From positions 2,976,001 through 3,040,000 of the forward strand of contig NZ_CP119145.1 of assembly GCF_029167625.1 (NCBI RefSeq): a DNA stretch of 64,000 nt, read 5' to 3'. The notes beneath the pieces are model-generated. The model was not told where the DNA came from, did not search any database, and saw nothing but the letters and a program-made list of their open reading frames with translations. This document shows positions 1 through 8,919 of this stretch, in pieces. The position numbers and the translations under genes were made by a program. This stretch comes from Streptomyces sp. AM 4-1-1 (GTDB lineage: Bacteria > Actinomycetota > Actinomycetes > Streptomycetales > Streptomycetaceae). Within the stretch, counting starts at the first letter, position 1. The number at the start of each line of letters is the position of its first letter.

Positions 1-180
1 CCATGAGTCCAGAGTAAGGGCTGTCCGCAGTCCGTGGTGGATCAGCGTGCGGCGTCGGATGCGGTGCATCGCCAGGCGGAGGGACGTCCGCGTACTGGAC
101 GCACGGGGACGTTCCGACAACGCCGCGAGGTGCCGTAGCCGTCGTCGCACGCCCACCAGGGATCGCGGGACGGCCCTTGG

Positions 181-801
181 CTATCCGGCGGCGCGTTGTT
201 CCGGTGGGGGGACCGGCCTGCGGCGTGGCGGAAAGACCTCGGAGGGCTTGGGCGCGGGGCGCTCGGACGGGTGGGGGCGGGCGGGGGCCGCGGGGGTCGT
301 GGGCTCCTTGGGCCGCTCCGGACCGGCGGCCGAACGGCCACCGGTGAGCGCGAGCAGCCGGCCGCGCCGGGTGGGGGCGGGTACGGCCACGGTGACCGCG
401 CGTCCGGCGAGCCGGGCACGCACCGCGCGCTCCGCGAGCGCCTGGCAGTGTTCGAGCAGGGCGGCGGCGACCGGCCGGTGGCGCAGGGCGCGCAGTGCCG
501 CGAGGTCGTCGGGTCCGGGGTCGTAGCCGGCCGCCAGGGCGTCCTGGAGGAGTTCCAGATAGCCGCTGACGGCTCCGGGGAGGGCGTCGCGGTAGCGGGC
601 GAGGTCGGCGAGGAGGAACGCGCGCAGCCGGCCCGCCTCGGCGACCACTTCGTCCACGGCGCCGGCGAGCCGCAGGCAGTCCCGGACGTCCTCGTCGGGC
701 AGGGGCGTGGGGTGGAGGGCGATGGCGAGGGCGCGACGGAGCACACGCAGCTCGTCCGCACCGAACGCCATGCCACCGCGTGATCCGTAGGGCGTGGGCA
801 T
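181..801 (-). CDS. Conserved hypothetical protein, last gene of the pan/nad/coaX block
   Basis: 206 residues. I do not recognise a named domain. The N-terminal 150 residues are Ala/Leu/Arg-rich and probably helical; from about residue 155 the chain is a Pro/Arg-rich, probably disordered tail. There is no signal peptide or membrane segment. The gene follows coaX on the same strand after 130 bp, so it may be the last gene of that operon or have its own promoter. The ATG at 801 has no convincing ribosome binding site, so a leaderless transcript is possible; an internal ATG at 771 is the alternative start. Reading-frame codon bias is typical for Streptomyces, which supports a real gene. Function unknown. 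Confidence 0.7.
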   Translation of the reverse strand: MPTPYGSRGGMAFGADELRVLRRALAIALHPTPLPDEDVRDCLRLAGAVDEVVAEAGRLRAFLLADLARYRDALPGAVSGYLELLQDALAAGYDPGPDDLAALRALRHRPVAAALLEHCQALAERAVRARLAGRAVTVAVPAPTRRGRLLALTGGRSAAGPERPKEPTTPAAPARPHPSERPAPKPSEVFPPRRRPVPPPEQRAAG

Positions 802-931
802 AGCGCGACAATACGTGCTAAATGGACAAAATCCGCTTAGTTGGCCTTCGACGCGCCCCGGACGGTCCCGGGCGGGCGGGGCCGGTGCCGCCAGGAGTGC
901 CCGGGGCGCGTACCACGCCCGGCGCGGACGG

Positions 932-1729
932 TCACATCCGGGCCAGGTTCCGCTCGTACACCAGGCGCAGTCCGATGAGCGTCAGCCAGGGCTCGTGCTC
1001 GTCGATGACGGAGGACTCGCCCAGGACCATCGGCGCGAGGCCCCCCGTGGCGATGACGGTGACGTCCTCGGGGACGGCGGCCAGTTCCTTCTTCATGCGT
1101 GCCACGACCCCGTCGACCTGTCCGGCGAAGCCGTAGATGATGCCCGACTGCATGGCCTCGACGGTGTTCTTGCCGATCACGCTGCGCGGCCGGGCCAGCT
1201 CGATCTTGCGGAGCTGCGCCCCCTTGACGCCCAGCGCCTCGACCGAGATCTCGATGCCGGGGGCGATGACCCCGCCGGTGTACTCGCCCCGGGCGCTGAC
1301 CGCGTCGAAGGTGGTGGCGGTGCCGAAGTCGACGACGATGGCCGGACCCCCGTACAGCTCGACGGCGGCGACCGCGTTGATGATGCGGTCCGCGCCGACC
1401 TCCTTCGGGTTGTCCATGAGGATCGGGACGCCCGTCTTGATGCCCGGTTCGACGAGGACGGCCGGGACGTCGCCGTAGTAGCGGCGGGTCACCTCGCGCA
1501 GCTCGTGCAGCACCGCCGGGACGGTGGAGCAGATGGCGATGCCGTCGATGCCGTCGCCCAGCTCCTCGCCCAGCAGCGGGTGCGTGCCCATCAGGCCGTG
1601 CAGCAGCACGGCCAGCTCGTCGGCGGTGCGGCGGGCGTCGGTGGAGATCCGCCAGTGCTCGACGATCTCCTCGCCGTCGAACAGGCCGAGGACGGTGTGG
1701 GTGTTTCCGACGTCGATGGTGAGCAGCAT
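932..1729 (-). CDS. coaX: Type III pantothenate kinase
   Basis: ATP-dependent phosphorylation of pantothenate, the first step of CoA synthesis, in the cytoplasm. The 265 residues match the family length. The N-terminal phosphate-binding motif DVGNTHT is at residues 6-12, the GADR motif with the catalytic Asp at 112-115, DFGTATT at 134-140 and GGVIAPG at 152-158. These are the signatures of the ASKHA-fold CoaX enzymes, which are insensitive to CoA feedback and need a monovalent cation (family knowledge). The start codon overlaps the end of nadC by one base (shared base 1729), so translation is probably coupled. In Mycobacterium, coaX likewise sits near panC. Confidence 0.96.
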   Translation of the reverse strand: MLLTIDVGNTHTVLGLFDGEEIVEHWRISTDARRTADELAVLLHGLMGTHPLLGEELGDGIDGIAICSTVPAVLHELREVTRRYYGDVPAVLVEPGIKTGVPILMDNPKEVGADRIINAVAAVELYGGPAIVVDFGTATTFDAVSARGEYTGGVIAPGIEISVEALGVKGAQLRKIELARPRSVIGKNTVEAMQSGIIYGFAGQVDGVVARMKKELAAVPEDVTVIATGGLAPMVLGESSVIDEHEPWLTLIGLRLVYERNLARM

Positions 1730-2826
1730 CAGGCGGTCGCCCCGCCGGGGATCGCGTCGGAGTCCGTGCCGGTGGTCGAGTCGGTCGTCGCGTCGGGGGC
1801 CGTGTCCCGGAAGTCCAGGCCGATGTCGAGGATCGGCGAGGAGTGGGTGAGGGCGCCCACCGCGAGGTAGTCGACGCCCGCATCGGCGTAGGCACGGGCG
1901 GTGGCGAGGGTGAGCCGGCCCGAGGACTCCAGGACGGCCCGGCCGCCGACGAGTGCGACTGCCTCCGCCGTCTCGGTGGGGGTGAAGTTGTCGAGCAGGA
2001 TCAGGTCCGCACCCGCGTCCAGGACCTCACGGACCTGCTGCATGGTGTCGACCTCGACCTCGACCGGCAGCTCGGGGAACGCGTCGCGGACCCGCTGGAA
2101 CGCCTCGGCGACACCGCCCGCCGCGATGACGTGGTTGTCCTTCACCAGCGCGGCGTCGGTGAGCGACATCCGGTGGTTGACGCCACCGCCGCAGCGCACC
2201 GCGTACTTCTCCAGCGCGCGCAGTCCCGGGGTGGTCTTGCGGGTGTCGCGGACCTCGGCCTTCGTACCGTCGAGCACGTCGGCCCAGGCGCGGGTGGCGG
2301 TCGCGATGCCGGAGAGGCGGCAGAGCAGGTTGAGTGCGCCGCGCTCGCCGGTCAGCAGGTCGCGGGTGCGGGTGGTGACGGTCAGCAGCTTCTGGCCGGG
2401 GGCGACGCGCTCGCCGTCCTCGACATGCCGCTCGACCTCGAACGTGTCCGTGCAGACGATGGACAGGACGGCCTCGGCGACGCGCAGTCCGGCCACCACG
2501 CCCGCCTCACGGGCGGTGAAGTCGCCGGTGGCGACGGCGTCCTCGGGGACGGTGGCGACGGTCGTGACGTCCACACCGCCGTCCAGGTCCTCCTCGATGG
2601 CGACGTGCGCGATGTCCTCGACCTGGACGGGGTCCAGTCCGGCGTCGGCGAGGAGCTGGGCGAGGGCGGGGTCGAGACCGCACTCCAGGTCGTCCGGCCC
2701 GTAGCCGTCCTCCCCGCCGCAGCCGCAGCCGTCACCGCAGCCGCCCGCGGACGAGGCGGGCACGCCGATCTGGATCAGCGGTACGTCCACGGGCGTGGGG
2801 CGCGGATTCTCTTCGGGCGTGCTCAC
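1729..2826 (-). CDS. nadC: Nicotinate-nucleotide pyrophosphorylase (carboxylating), quinolinate phosphoribosyltransferase
   Basis: Converts quinolinate and PRPP to nicotinate mononucleotide, PPi and CO2 in de novo NAD synthesis. The catalytic core starts near residue 50 and contains recognisable QPRTase motifs such as ERGALNLL, DTRKTTPGLR and KDNHV, plus VEVEVD and LLDNF of the barrel. At 365 residues it is longer than the usual 280-300 because of an N-terminal extension of about 50 residues that holds four cysteines (30, 34, 36, 49) in a Gly-rich stretch. The extension is not needed for known QPRTase chemistry. The gene lies between nadB (259 bp upstream) and coaX (one-base overlap). nadA is not in the window. 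Confidence 0.96.
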   Translation of the reverse strand: MSTPEENPRPTPVDVPLIQIGVPASSAGGCGDGCGCGGEDGYGPDDLECGLDPALAQLLADAGLDPVQVEDIAHVAIEEDLDGGVDVTTVATVPEDAVATGDFTAREAGVVAGLRVAEAVLSIVCTDTFEVERHVEDGERVAPGQKLLTVTTRTRDLLTGERGALNLLCRLSGIATATRAWADVLDGTKAEVRDTRKTTPGLRALEKYAVRCGGGVNHRMSLTDAALVKDNHVIAAGGVAEAFQRVRDAFPELPVEVEVDTMQQVREVLDAGADLILLDNFTPTETAEAVALVGGRAVLESSGRLTLATARAYADAGVDYLAVGALTHSSPILDIGLDFRDTAPDATTDSTTGTDSDAIPGGATA

Positions 2827-2860
2827 GGTTACGGCTCCTCAGGACATCGGTGGGGTGTGG

Positions 2861-2960
2861 GTGGGACGGGGACGGGCGGACGGGATGGGGGACGGCGGGT
2901 GTGGCGGTGACGGGTGGTTGCGGTGACGGGTGGACGGGTGGTTGCGGTGTCGGATGGTGG
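2861..2960. repeat. GT/G-rich imperfect short repeats in the nadB-nadC gap
   Basis: The 259-bp gap between nadB and nadC is mostly made of degenerate units of the type GTGACGGGTGG and GTGGTTGCGGTG, repeated several times with small changes. No gene is visible in it. It would be transcribed as a C/A-rich spacer if nadB and nadC are one operon. No stable terminator-like stem was found by eye. Confidence 0.5.
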
Positions 2961-3085
2961 CGGGCTGTGTGGCACCGACGTCCGCCGTCGGCGGGTGCCG
3001 GGAGGCGGCGCCGGTACCAGGACCGGCGCGAGGGCCGCCCGGAGTGGCACCGGTACGGGACCGGCGGGGCCCGCACGGAGTGGCA

Positions 3086-4786
3086 CTAGCGGTTCTCGGG
3101 GCGTACGGGTGGGAACTCGGCGGTCTCCGTACGGCGTACCACCAACTGCCGGTCGGGCGTGAGCCGTACCACCAGATGGCGGCGCCATTCGGTGTCGTCC
3201 CGGTCGGGCCGGTCCTCGCGCCAGTGGCAGCCCCGGGTCTCCTCGCGGGCGCGGGCCGCGGCGACCAGGACGCGCGAGACCAGCAGCAGGTTGGTGACCT
3301 CCCACGCCTCGACGCCGGGCACCGCGACCTTCGGCTCGTCGGCCTCCGCGTCGAGCGCGGCGCCGCGCTGGAGGGCGTCCAGTTCGCCGGCGGCGACGGC
3401 GAGGCTCCCGGAGGAACGCAGGACCCCGGCTCCCGTGGTCATGATCCGCTGGATCGTCCGCCGCGCCTCGGGAGCGAGCAGCGGGGTGGGCGCGGGCCCG
3501 GTGGGGTCCTGGGCCGGGTCCACCGGACGGGTCGGGCGGGGGCGGTCGTCGGCGATGTCCGCCGCGATGCGCTCGGCGAAGACCAGACCCTCCAGGAGGG
3601 AGTTCGACGCCAGCCGGTTCGCCCCGTGCACACCCGTGCAGGCCACCTCCCCGCAGGCGTACAGACCCGGGACCGTGGTGCGGCCCCGGAGGTCGGTGCG
3701 GATGCCGCCCGAGGCGTAGTGGGCGGCCGGGGCGATCGGGATGGCCCCGGTCACCGGGTCGATGCCGTGCGCCCGGCAGGCCGCCAGGATGGTGGGGAAG
3801 CGCTGTTCCCACATCTCGGTGCCGAAGTGGCGGGCGTCGAGGTACATGTGCTCGGTGCCGTGCAGCCGCATCTGCCGGGTGATGGCCTTCGCGACGATGT
3901 CGCGCGGCGCCAGCTCCGCCAGCTCGTGCTGTCCGAGCATGAAGCGGGTGCCGGAGGCGTCGACGAGATGGGCCCCCTCCCCCCGTACCGCCTCGGAGAC
4001 CAGCGGCTGCTGGCCCTCGGCGTCCGCGCCGAGGAAGAGCACCGTCGGGTGGAACTGGACGAATTCGAGGTCGGAGACCTCCGCGCCGGCCCGCAGGGCG
4101 AGGGCGACGCCGTCCCCGGTGGAGACCGGCGGGTTGGTGGTCGCGGAGAAGACCTGGCCCATGCCGCCGGTCGCCAGGACGACCGCGGGGGCGTGGACCG
4201 CGCCGACCCCGTCGTGCTGCCCCTCGCCCATGACGTGCAGGGTGACACCCGCCGTACGGCCTTCGGCGTCCGTCAGCAGGTCCAGGACCAGCGCGTTCTC
4301 CACGGTGTGCAGAGCGGCCGAACGGACCGCTTCGACCAGGGCCCGGGAGATCTCCGCGCCCGTCGCGTCACCGCCCGCGTGCGCGATGCGACGGCGGTGA
4401 TGGCCGCCCTCGCGGGCGAGGGCGATGTCCCCGGTGTCCGTGGTGTCGAAGTGGGCGCCGGTCTCGATGAGGCGCCGGACGGCGTCGGGACCCCCGGTGA
4501 CCAGTGCCCGCACCGCCGTCTCGTCGCACAGGCCGGCCCCCGCGACCAGGGTGTCTTCGAGGTGCTGCTCGGGGGTGTCGCCGTCGCCGAGGGCCGCCGC
4601 GACACCGCCCTGCGCCCAGCGCGTCGAACCGTCGTCGAGACGTGCCTTCGTGACGACGACGGTGGCGAGTCCGGCCGCCGCGCAGCGCAGTGCTGTGGTC
4701 AGACCGGCGACGCCGGAACCGACCACCACCACGTCCGCGTCGATGGCCCAGCCGGGGGCGGGTGCGGTCAGCCGTATACCGGTCAC
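3086..4786 (-). CDS. nadB: L-aspartate oxidase
   Basis: FAD enzyme that oxidises L-aspartate to iminoaspartate, the first step of bacterial NAD synthesis. 566 residues, within family range. The dinucleotide-binding motif GSGVAG is at residues 23-28, followed by [13 protein letters not shown], the typical second FAD/substrate motif of the succinate dehydrogenase/aspartate oxidase family. Further on, [26 protein letters not shown] and the C-terminal fumarate-reductase-like helical domain are present. The gene overlaps the end of panC by 4 bp (ATGA), so NAD and pantothenate genes are co-transcribed. Both NadB and the absent PanD consume aspartate. Confidence 0.96.
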   Translation of the reverse strand: MTGIRLTAPAPGWAIDADVVVVGSGVAGLTTALRCAAAGLATVVVTKARLDDGSTRWAQGGVAAALGDGDTPEQHLEDTLVAGAGLCDETAVRALVTGGPDAVRRLIETGAHFDTTDTGDIALAREGGHHRRRIAHAGGDATGAEISRALVEAVRSAALHTVENALVLDLLTDAEGRTAGVTLHVMGEGQHDGVGAVHAPAVVLATGGMGQVFSATTNPPVSTGDGVALALRAGAEVSDLEFVQFHPTVLFLGADAEGQQPLVSEAVRGEGAHLVDASGTRFMLGQHELAELAPRDIVAKAITRQMRLHGTEHMYLDARHFGTEMWEQRFPTILAACRAHGIDPVTGAIPIAPAAHYASGGIRTDLRGRTTVPGLYACGEVACTGVHGANRLASNSLLEGLVFAERIAADIADDRPRPTRPVDPAQDPTGPAPTPLLAPEARRTIQRIMTTGAGVLRSSGSLAVAAGELDALQRGAALDAEADEPKVAVPGVEAWEVTNLLLVSRVLVAAARAREETRGCHWREDRPDRDDTEWRRHLVVRLTPDRQLVVRRTETAEFPPVRPENR

Positions 4787-5733
4787 GACGAGGCTCCGAA
4801 GGTCAGTGGGATGTTGTCGATGAGTCGGGTGGCGCCCACCCGGGCGGCGACGACCAGGACGGCGTCACGACGGGTCCGCCCGTCGGGGGTCTCCGGGCCC
4901 TCGTCGGGGATCTCGGTGAAGTCCGCCGGGTCCACCAGGGCCAGGTGGTCCAGCGCGAGCGGCGGCGAACCGGCGGACGCTTCGTCGAGCACCCGGCGCG
5001 CGGCGGCCCGTACGGCCGCCGGGGTACGGGGAACGCGGGAGGTACGGGGGTCGTCCGGTGCCGTGAGCAGGTCGCGGGCCGCGAACAGGGCCCGGGACAG
5101 CGCGAGCGCGGTGCGGCGCTCCTCGGCGGAGAGGAAGCGGTTGCGGCTGGAGAGCGCCAGGCCGTCCGGTTCGCGGACCGTCTCCACCCCGGCGATCTCC
5201 ACCGGGAAGTCGAGGTCACGGGCCATGCGGCGGATCAGCGCCAGCTGCTGGGCGTCCTTCTGCCCGAAGAACGCGGTGTCGGGACGGGTGAGGTGCAGCA
5301 GCTTGGCGACGACGGTGAGCATCCCGTCGAAGTGGCCGGGGCGCGACGCGCCCTCCAGCCGTTCGCCCATGGGGCCCGCCGCGATCCTGACCTGGGGCTC
5401 ACCGCCCGGGTAGACCTCGTCCACGGAGGGTGCGAGGACGACGTCCGCGCCGGCCGCGCCCGCGACGACGAGGTCGGCGTCGAGCGTGCGCGGGTAGCGG
5501 TCGAGGTCTTCGCCCGCGCCGAACTGGAGCGGGTTGACGAAGACGGTGACGACGACCTGACCGTCCGGGCCCGCGGCGGCGCGAGCGGTACGGATCAGGG
5601 TGGCGTGGCCCTCGTGCAGGGCGCCCATCGTCATGACGACGGCCCGGCGCGCACCGGCCGGGGGACGGAGCGCGTCCAGCTCGGCGGCGGTACGGAGCAG
5701 GGTGGCGGGGGCGGTGACGGGGGCGGTGGTCAT
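4783..5733 (-). CDS. panC: Pantothenate synthetase (pantoate-beta-alanine ligase)
   Basis: ATP-dependent condensation of pantoate with beta-alanine. 316 residues, slightly longer than the usual 280-310. [11 protein letters not shown] at residues 36-46 carries the HIGH-type nucleotide-binding motif (here HEGH); GQKDAQQL and [10 protein letters not shown] are the conserved KMSKS-region and dimer/active-site motifs. The start overlaps the stop of the upstream DUF2520 gene by 4 bp, indicating translational coupling. The downstream end overlaps nadB. In Mycobacterium tuberculosis panD follows panC (from memory); here nadB and nadC occupy that place. Confidence 0.96.
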   Translation of the reverse strand: MTTAPVTAPATLLRTAAELDALRPPAGARRAVVMTMGALHEGHATLIRTARAAAGPDGQVVVTVFVNPLQFGAGEDLDRYPRTLDADLVVAGAAGADVVLAPSVDEVYPGGEPQVRIAAGPMGERLEGASRPGHFDGMLTVVAKLLHLTRPDTAFFGQKDAQQLALIRRMARDLDFPVEIAGVETVREPDGLALSSRNRFLSAEERRTALALSRALFAARDLLTAPDDPRTSRVPRTPAAVRAAARRVLDEASAGSPPLALDHLALVDPADFTEIPDEGPETPDGRTRRDAVLVVAARVGATRLIDNIPLTFGASS

Positions 5734-6938
5734 CGGCCGTTCTCCGTTCCGGAGTCGGTGTCGGTGTCAGGGGCGGAGGCGCCGGGGGTGGGGTCGGTGT
5801 CACCGGAGGCGCCGGGGGTGGCGTCGGTGTCGTCGGAGGCGCCGGGGGTGGGGTCGGTGTCACCGGAGGCGCCGGGGGTGGCGTCGGTGTCGCGGGGCCG
5901 CCCGGTCGGGCGGTCGATCGGGCGGGCGGCCGGGTCGGTCGGGCCGCCGCTTTCCGTATCGCTCGTACCCCTCGTATCGCTCGTACCCCTCGTAGCTCTC
6001 GTACCGCCCGTAGCTCCCGTACCGCCCGCGCTGTCCGCGAGCACGTCCAGCAGGTCTTCCGCCAGCTCCGGCTTGAGCATCCCGTGGGCGAGCGCCCGGT
6101 CGGCGGTGGTGCGGGCCATCGCGAGGTATCCGGCCACGGACCGCGGGGCGTGGACACGCAGCTCGGCGATGTGGGCGGCGACCGTGCCCGCGTCACCCCG
6201 GGCGACGGGTCCGGTCAGCGCGGCGTCACCGGAGCGCAGGGCGTTGTCGAGCGCGGCGCCGAGAAGCGGGCCGAGCATCCGGTCCGGGGCGGTGACCCCG
6301 GCCGTACGCAGCAGCTCCATGGCCTGGGCGACCAGCGTGACCAGGTGGTTCGCGCCGAGAGCGAGCGCCGCGTGGTAGAGCGGACGGGACTCCTCCGCGA
6401 TCCACTCGGCCTCCCCGCCCATCTCGATGACCAGGGCCTCGGCGGCGAGGCGCAGCTCCTCGGGCGCGGTGACGCCGAACGAACAGCCCGCCAGACGCTG
6501 GACGTCGACGGACGTCCCGGTGAAGGTCATCGCCGGGTGCAGCGCGAGCGGCAGGGCGCCGGCCCGCCGAGCGGGGTCGAGGACCCCGGTCCCGTACCGC
6601 CCCGAGGTGTGGACGAGGAGCTGTCCCGGCCGGATCGCGCCGGTCTCGGCCAGCCCCTCGACCAGACCGGGCAGGGCGTCGTCGGGGACCGTGAGCAGCA
6701 CCAGGTCGGCGCGCGCGAGGACTTCGGCGGGCGACACCAGAGGTACGTCGGGGAGGAGCGCGGCGGCCCGGCGCACGGACGCGTCGGAGACTCCCGACAC
6801 GGCGACCGGGCGGTGTCCGGCGAGCTGGAGGGACGCGGCGAGCGCGGGGCCGACGCGGCCCGCGCCGACGACACCGACCGTGAGGCGGGCGGGGCGGTCC
6901 CTCGCGTCGAGGGGTTCCTTGGGTGCGTATGTGTTCAC
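5730..6938 (-). CDS. Rossmann-like / DUF2520 domain protein, candidate ketopantoate reductase
   Basis: 402 residues. The N-terminus has a dinucleotide-binding fold ([13 protein letters not shown] at residues 22-34) and the middle contains the DUF2520 helical region ([17 protein letters not shown]). The arrangement resembles ketopantoate reductase-type dehydrogenases. The gene is the first of the operon and overlaps panC by 4 bp, the same adjacency seen in mycobacteria. From memory, the Francisella protein PanG, a non-PanE ketopantoate reductase, has a related domain make-up; this makes a pantothenate role likely but not proven. From about residue 310 the protein ends in a low-complexity Gly/Thr/Asp/Pro tail encoded by tandem repeats, including TPGASGDTD units, which is unlikely to be catalytic. 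Confidence 0.85.
   Translation of the reverse strand: MNTYAPKEPLDARDRPARLTVGVVGAGRVGPALAASLQLAGHRPVAVSGVSDASVRRAAALLPDVPLVSPAEVLARADLVLLTVPDDALPGLVEGLAETGAIRPGQLLVHTSGRYGTGVLDPARRAGALPLALHPAMTFTGTSVDVQRLAGCSFGVTAPEELRLAAEALVIEMGGEAEWIAEESRPLYHAALALGANHLVTLVAQAMELLRTAGVTAPDRMLGPLLGAALDNALRSGDAALTGPVARGDAGTVAAHIAELRVHAPRSVAGYLAMARTTADRALAHGMLKPELAEDLLDVLADSAGGTGATGGTRATRGTSDTRGTSDTESGGPTDPAARPIDRPTGRPRDTDATPGASGDTDPTPGASDDTDATPGASGDTDPTPGASAPDTDTDSGTENGR
5761..5892. repeat. 30-bp tandem repeat encoding the tail of the DUF2520 protein
   Basis: About four copies of a 30-bp unit alternate between two versions that differ at a few positions (GGGTCGGTGTCACCGGAGGC versus GCGTCGGTGTCGTCGGAGGC, each followed by GCCGGGGGTG). 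Being a multiple of three, unit gain or loss keeps the frame. Read on the minus strand it encodes ten-residue units of the kind [11 protein letters not shown] second shorter repeat made of CTCGTA-type units follows at about 5960-6020. Confidence 0.85.
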
Positions 6939-7135
6939 GCGGCGATGGCCTTCCGTTCCAGTCCGCGGCGGGTACCGGACGATTCATCTGCATGCTACGC
7001 CAGCGTTTCGCGCCACCCCCTGACTGTCCACAGCCTGTGGGCAACGCGACGGCAGTGCCCGTCACGTCCGGAAAGCGGTGGGGCGGGGACGGAAAGCCGG
7101 TGGGCGGGGACGGCCGTCTGCGTGATGATCGTGCC

Positions 7136-8410
7136 ATGGCAGACACGGACAGGACGGCCGGGGCGGCAAGCCGGACGGCAACCGGAACGACGGCCGGAGC
7201 GGTCGGCGGGACGGGGAACGAGCCAGGGACCGGGGCAGGGAACGGGACGGAGAGCGGGACGGAGAGCGGGACCGGTCCGGAGGACGACGGGCGGCTGCGC
7301 CGGATCACCGCCTGGCGCCGGGCCGATCGCATACTGGCCCGTCCCTCCCCCGACCGGACACTCGGTGAACAGCTCGCCGAGCTGGCCGCGAGCGCCGGTA
7401 CGGTCACCGATCTCGACCTGCCCGCCGACATCTACGGCGACGGTGTCGTCGCCGAGCTGGAGGAACGCGTCGCGGAGCTGCTGGGCACGGAGGCAGCGGC
7501 GTTCTTCCCGACCGGGACGATGGCACAGCAGGTCGCGCTGAGGTGCTGGGCGGGACGTACCGGCGATCCGACGGTGGCCCTGCACCCGCTCGCCCACCCG
7601 GAGGTGCACGAGCGCGGCGCGTTCGGCGCGCTGAGCGGGCTGCGCACGGTCCATCCGACGTCCGAGCCCCGGCTGCCCACGGCGGAGGAGGTACGCGGCT
7701 TCGCCGAACCGTTCGGCACGCTGATGCTGGAGCTGCCGCTGCGTGACGCCGGTTTCGTACTGCCGGAGTGGTCGGAGCTGACGGCCGTCGTGGCGGCGGC
7801 CCGCGAGCGGGACGCGGTGGTGCACTTCGACGGCGCGCGCATCTGGGAGTGCGCGCCCCACTTCGGGCGTGGGCTGCCGGAGATCGCGGCGCTCGCGGAC
7901 AGTGTGTACGTGTCCTTCTACAAGACGCTGGGCGGGCTCTCCGGGGCAGCGCTCGCCGGGCCCGAGTCGCTGGTCGAGGAGGCGAGGACCTGGCGGCACC
8001 GGTACGGCGGCAAACTCTTCCAGCAGTACCCGGCGGCGGTCTCGGCGCTGCTCGGTCTGGCGCGCGAGCTGCCACGGCTGGCGTCGTACGTGGCACGGGC
8101 GAAGGTGGTGGCGGGGGCGCTCGCCGAGGGCTTCACCGATTCGGCGGTGCCCTGGGCCCGGGTGCACCCGGAGCCGCCGCACACGCATCAGTTCCGGGTG
8201 TGGCTGCCGTACGGGACGGACGTGCTGGACGAGGCGTCGGTGCGCCAGGCCGAGGAGACCGGCGTGGCCCTCTTCCGGAGGTGGTATCCGGCGGCCACGG
8301 GTCCGCCCGGTGTGTCGTTCACCGAGGTGACGGTGGCGGAGGCCGGGCTGGAGTGGACCGCGCGGGACGTACGAGCGGCGGTGTCGGAGTTCGCGAAGCG
8401 GCTCGTGTGA
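7136..8410 (+). CDS. Low-specificity L-threonine aldolase / beta-eliminating lyase family protein
   Basis: 424 residues from the ATG at 7136. A pyridoxal-phosphate enzyme of the aspartate aminotransferase fold; the family cleaves threonine or allo-threonine to glycine and acetaldehyde. The first 50 residues are a Gly/Thr/Glu-rich low-complexity segment with GTESGTESGT, after which the conserved domain begins. Visible motifs are PTGTMAQQVAL, HFDGARIWE (cofactor Asp) and SFYKTLGGLSGA, where Lys should hold the cofactor. It is transcribed divergently from the DUF2520-panC operon. The substrate cannot be settled from sequence. Confidence 0.85.
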   Translation: MADTDRTAGAASRTATGTTAGAVGGTGNEPGTGAGNGTESGTESGTGPEDDGRLRRITAWRRADRILARPSPDRTLGEQLAELAASAGTVTDLDLPADIYGDGVVAELEERVAELLGTEAAAFFPTGTMAQQVALRCWAGRTGDPTVALHPLAHPEVHERGAFGALSGLRTVHPTSEPRLPTAEEVRGFAEPFGTLMLELPLRDAGFVLPEWSELTAVVAAARERDAVVHFDGARIWECAPHFGRGLPEIAALADSVYVSFYKTLGGLSGAALAGPESLVEEARTWRHRYGGKLFQQYPAAVSALLGLARELPRLASYVARAKVVAGALAEGFTDSAVPWARVHPEPPHTHQFRVWLPYGTDVLDEASVRQAEETGVALFRRWYPAATGPPGVSFTEVTVAEAGLEWTARDVRAAVSEFAKRLV

Positions 8411-8573
8411 CGGCCGGGGCGGAACTGACGTCACGGCCGAGGTGACGGCCGGAGCGGAACTGGCGTTCACGGCCAGGTGAAACTGGTGTGACGGCTGAGG
8501 TGGCAGCCGGGCGCTACTGGCGTCACGGCCGGGGTGACACTGGCGTCACGGCCGGGGTGAGACCTGGTGCGAC
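8408..8573. repeat. Degenerate ~23-bp tandem repeat after the threonine aldolase gene
   Basis: Starting at the stop codon, about six diverged copies of TCACGGCCGGGGTGACACTG plus GCG run to about 8573, some with 10-13 bp inserts. The last two copies are the best preserved. The region is non-coding and lies between a plus-strand and a minus-strand gene, so it would be in both 3' ends. No simple hairpin terminator is apparent; the inverted half-motif GTGAC/GTCAC recurs and may form several alternative stems. Confidence 0.7.
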
Positions 8574-8603
8574 GTACGGGGCGACGGCTCTCCCCGTACC
8601 CCT

Positions 8604-8816
8604 TCACCCCGGCGCGCCCCGGCGCCCGAGGAGCCGGTTCACGGCCCTGCGCAGCTTTCCGCCTCCTGGCCGGCGCGCGGGCGCCGCCCCCCGGCGGAGG
8701 TGGTCACGGGCGTCCCGTACCGCTTCCCAGTCGTGCCGGCCGGGCAGCGGCGGCGGAACTTCGCCGAGCCGGGTCGCGCGGTAGGTGTCGAGCATCTGCT
8801 GCTGAATGGCGTCCAT
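8604..8816 (-). CDS. Small conserved hypothetical protein (70 aa)
   Basis: 70 residues, starting MDAIQQQMLD, basic at the C-terminus (several Arg-rich clusters). No membrane segment or known motif. It is divergent from the ArsR-type regulator gene, whose start lies about 100 bp away, and I recall short proteins of similar start in other streptomycetes. Codon usage fits the genome. Function unknown. Confidence 0.6.
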   Translation of the reverse strand: MDAIQQQMLDTYRATRLGEVPPPLPGRHDWEAVRDARDHLRRGAAPARRPGGGKLRRAVNRLLGRRGAPG

Positions 8817-8919
8817 GGCCCCAGCGTGGGCCGGGGTGCCGCGCCCCGCCCGTGGATTGACGAGCCCCGTCAAATGGCGCGGAACGCCTCCGCGTACCCC
8901 GCACCATGGAGGGGTGAGC

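Noticed and set aside
2930..5413. 827-codon plus-strand open frame across nadB and panC
   Set aside because: Antisense shadow of two conserved enzymes; composition without homology.
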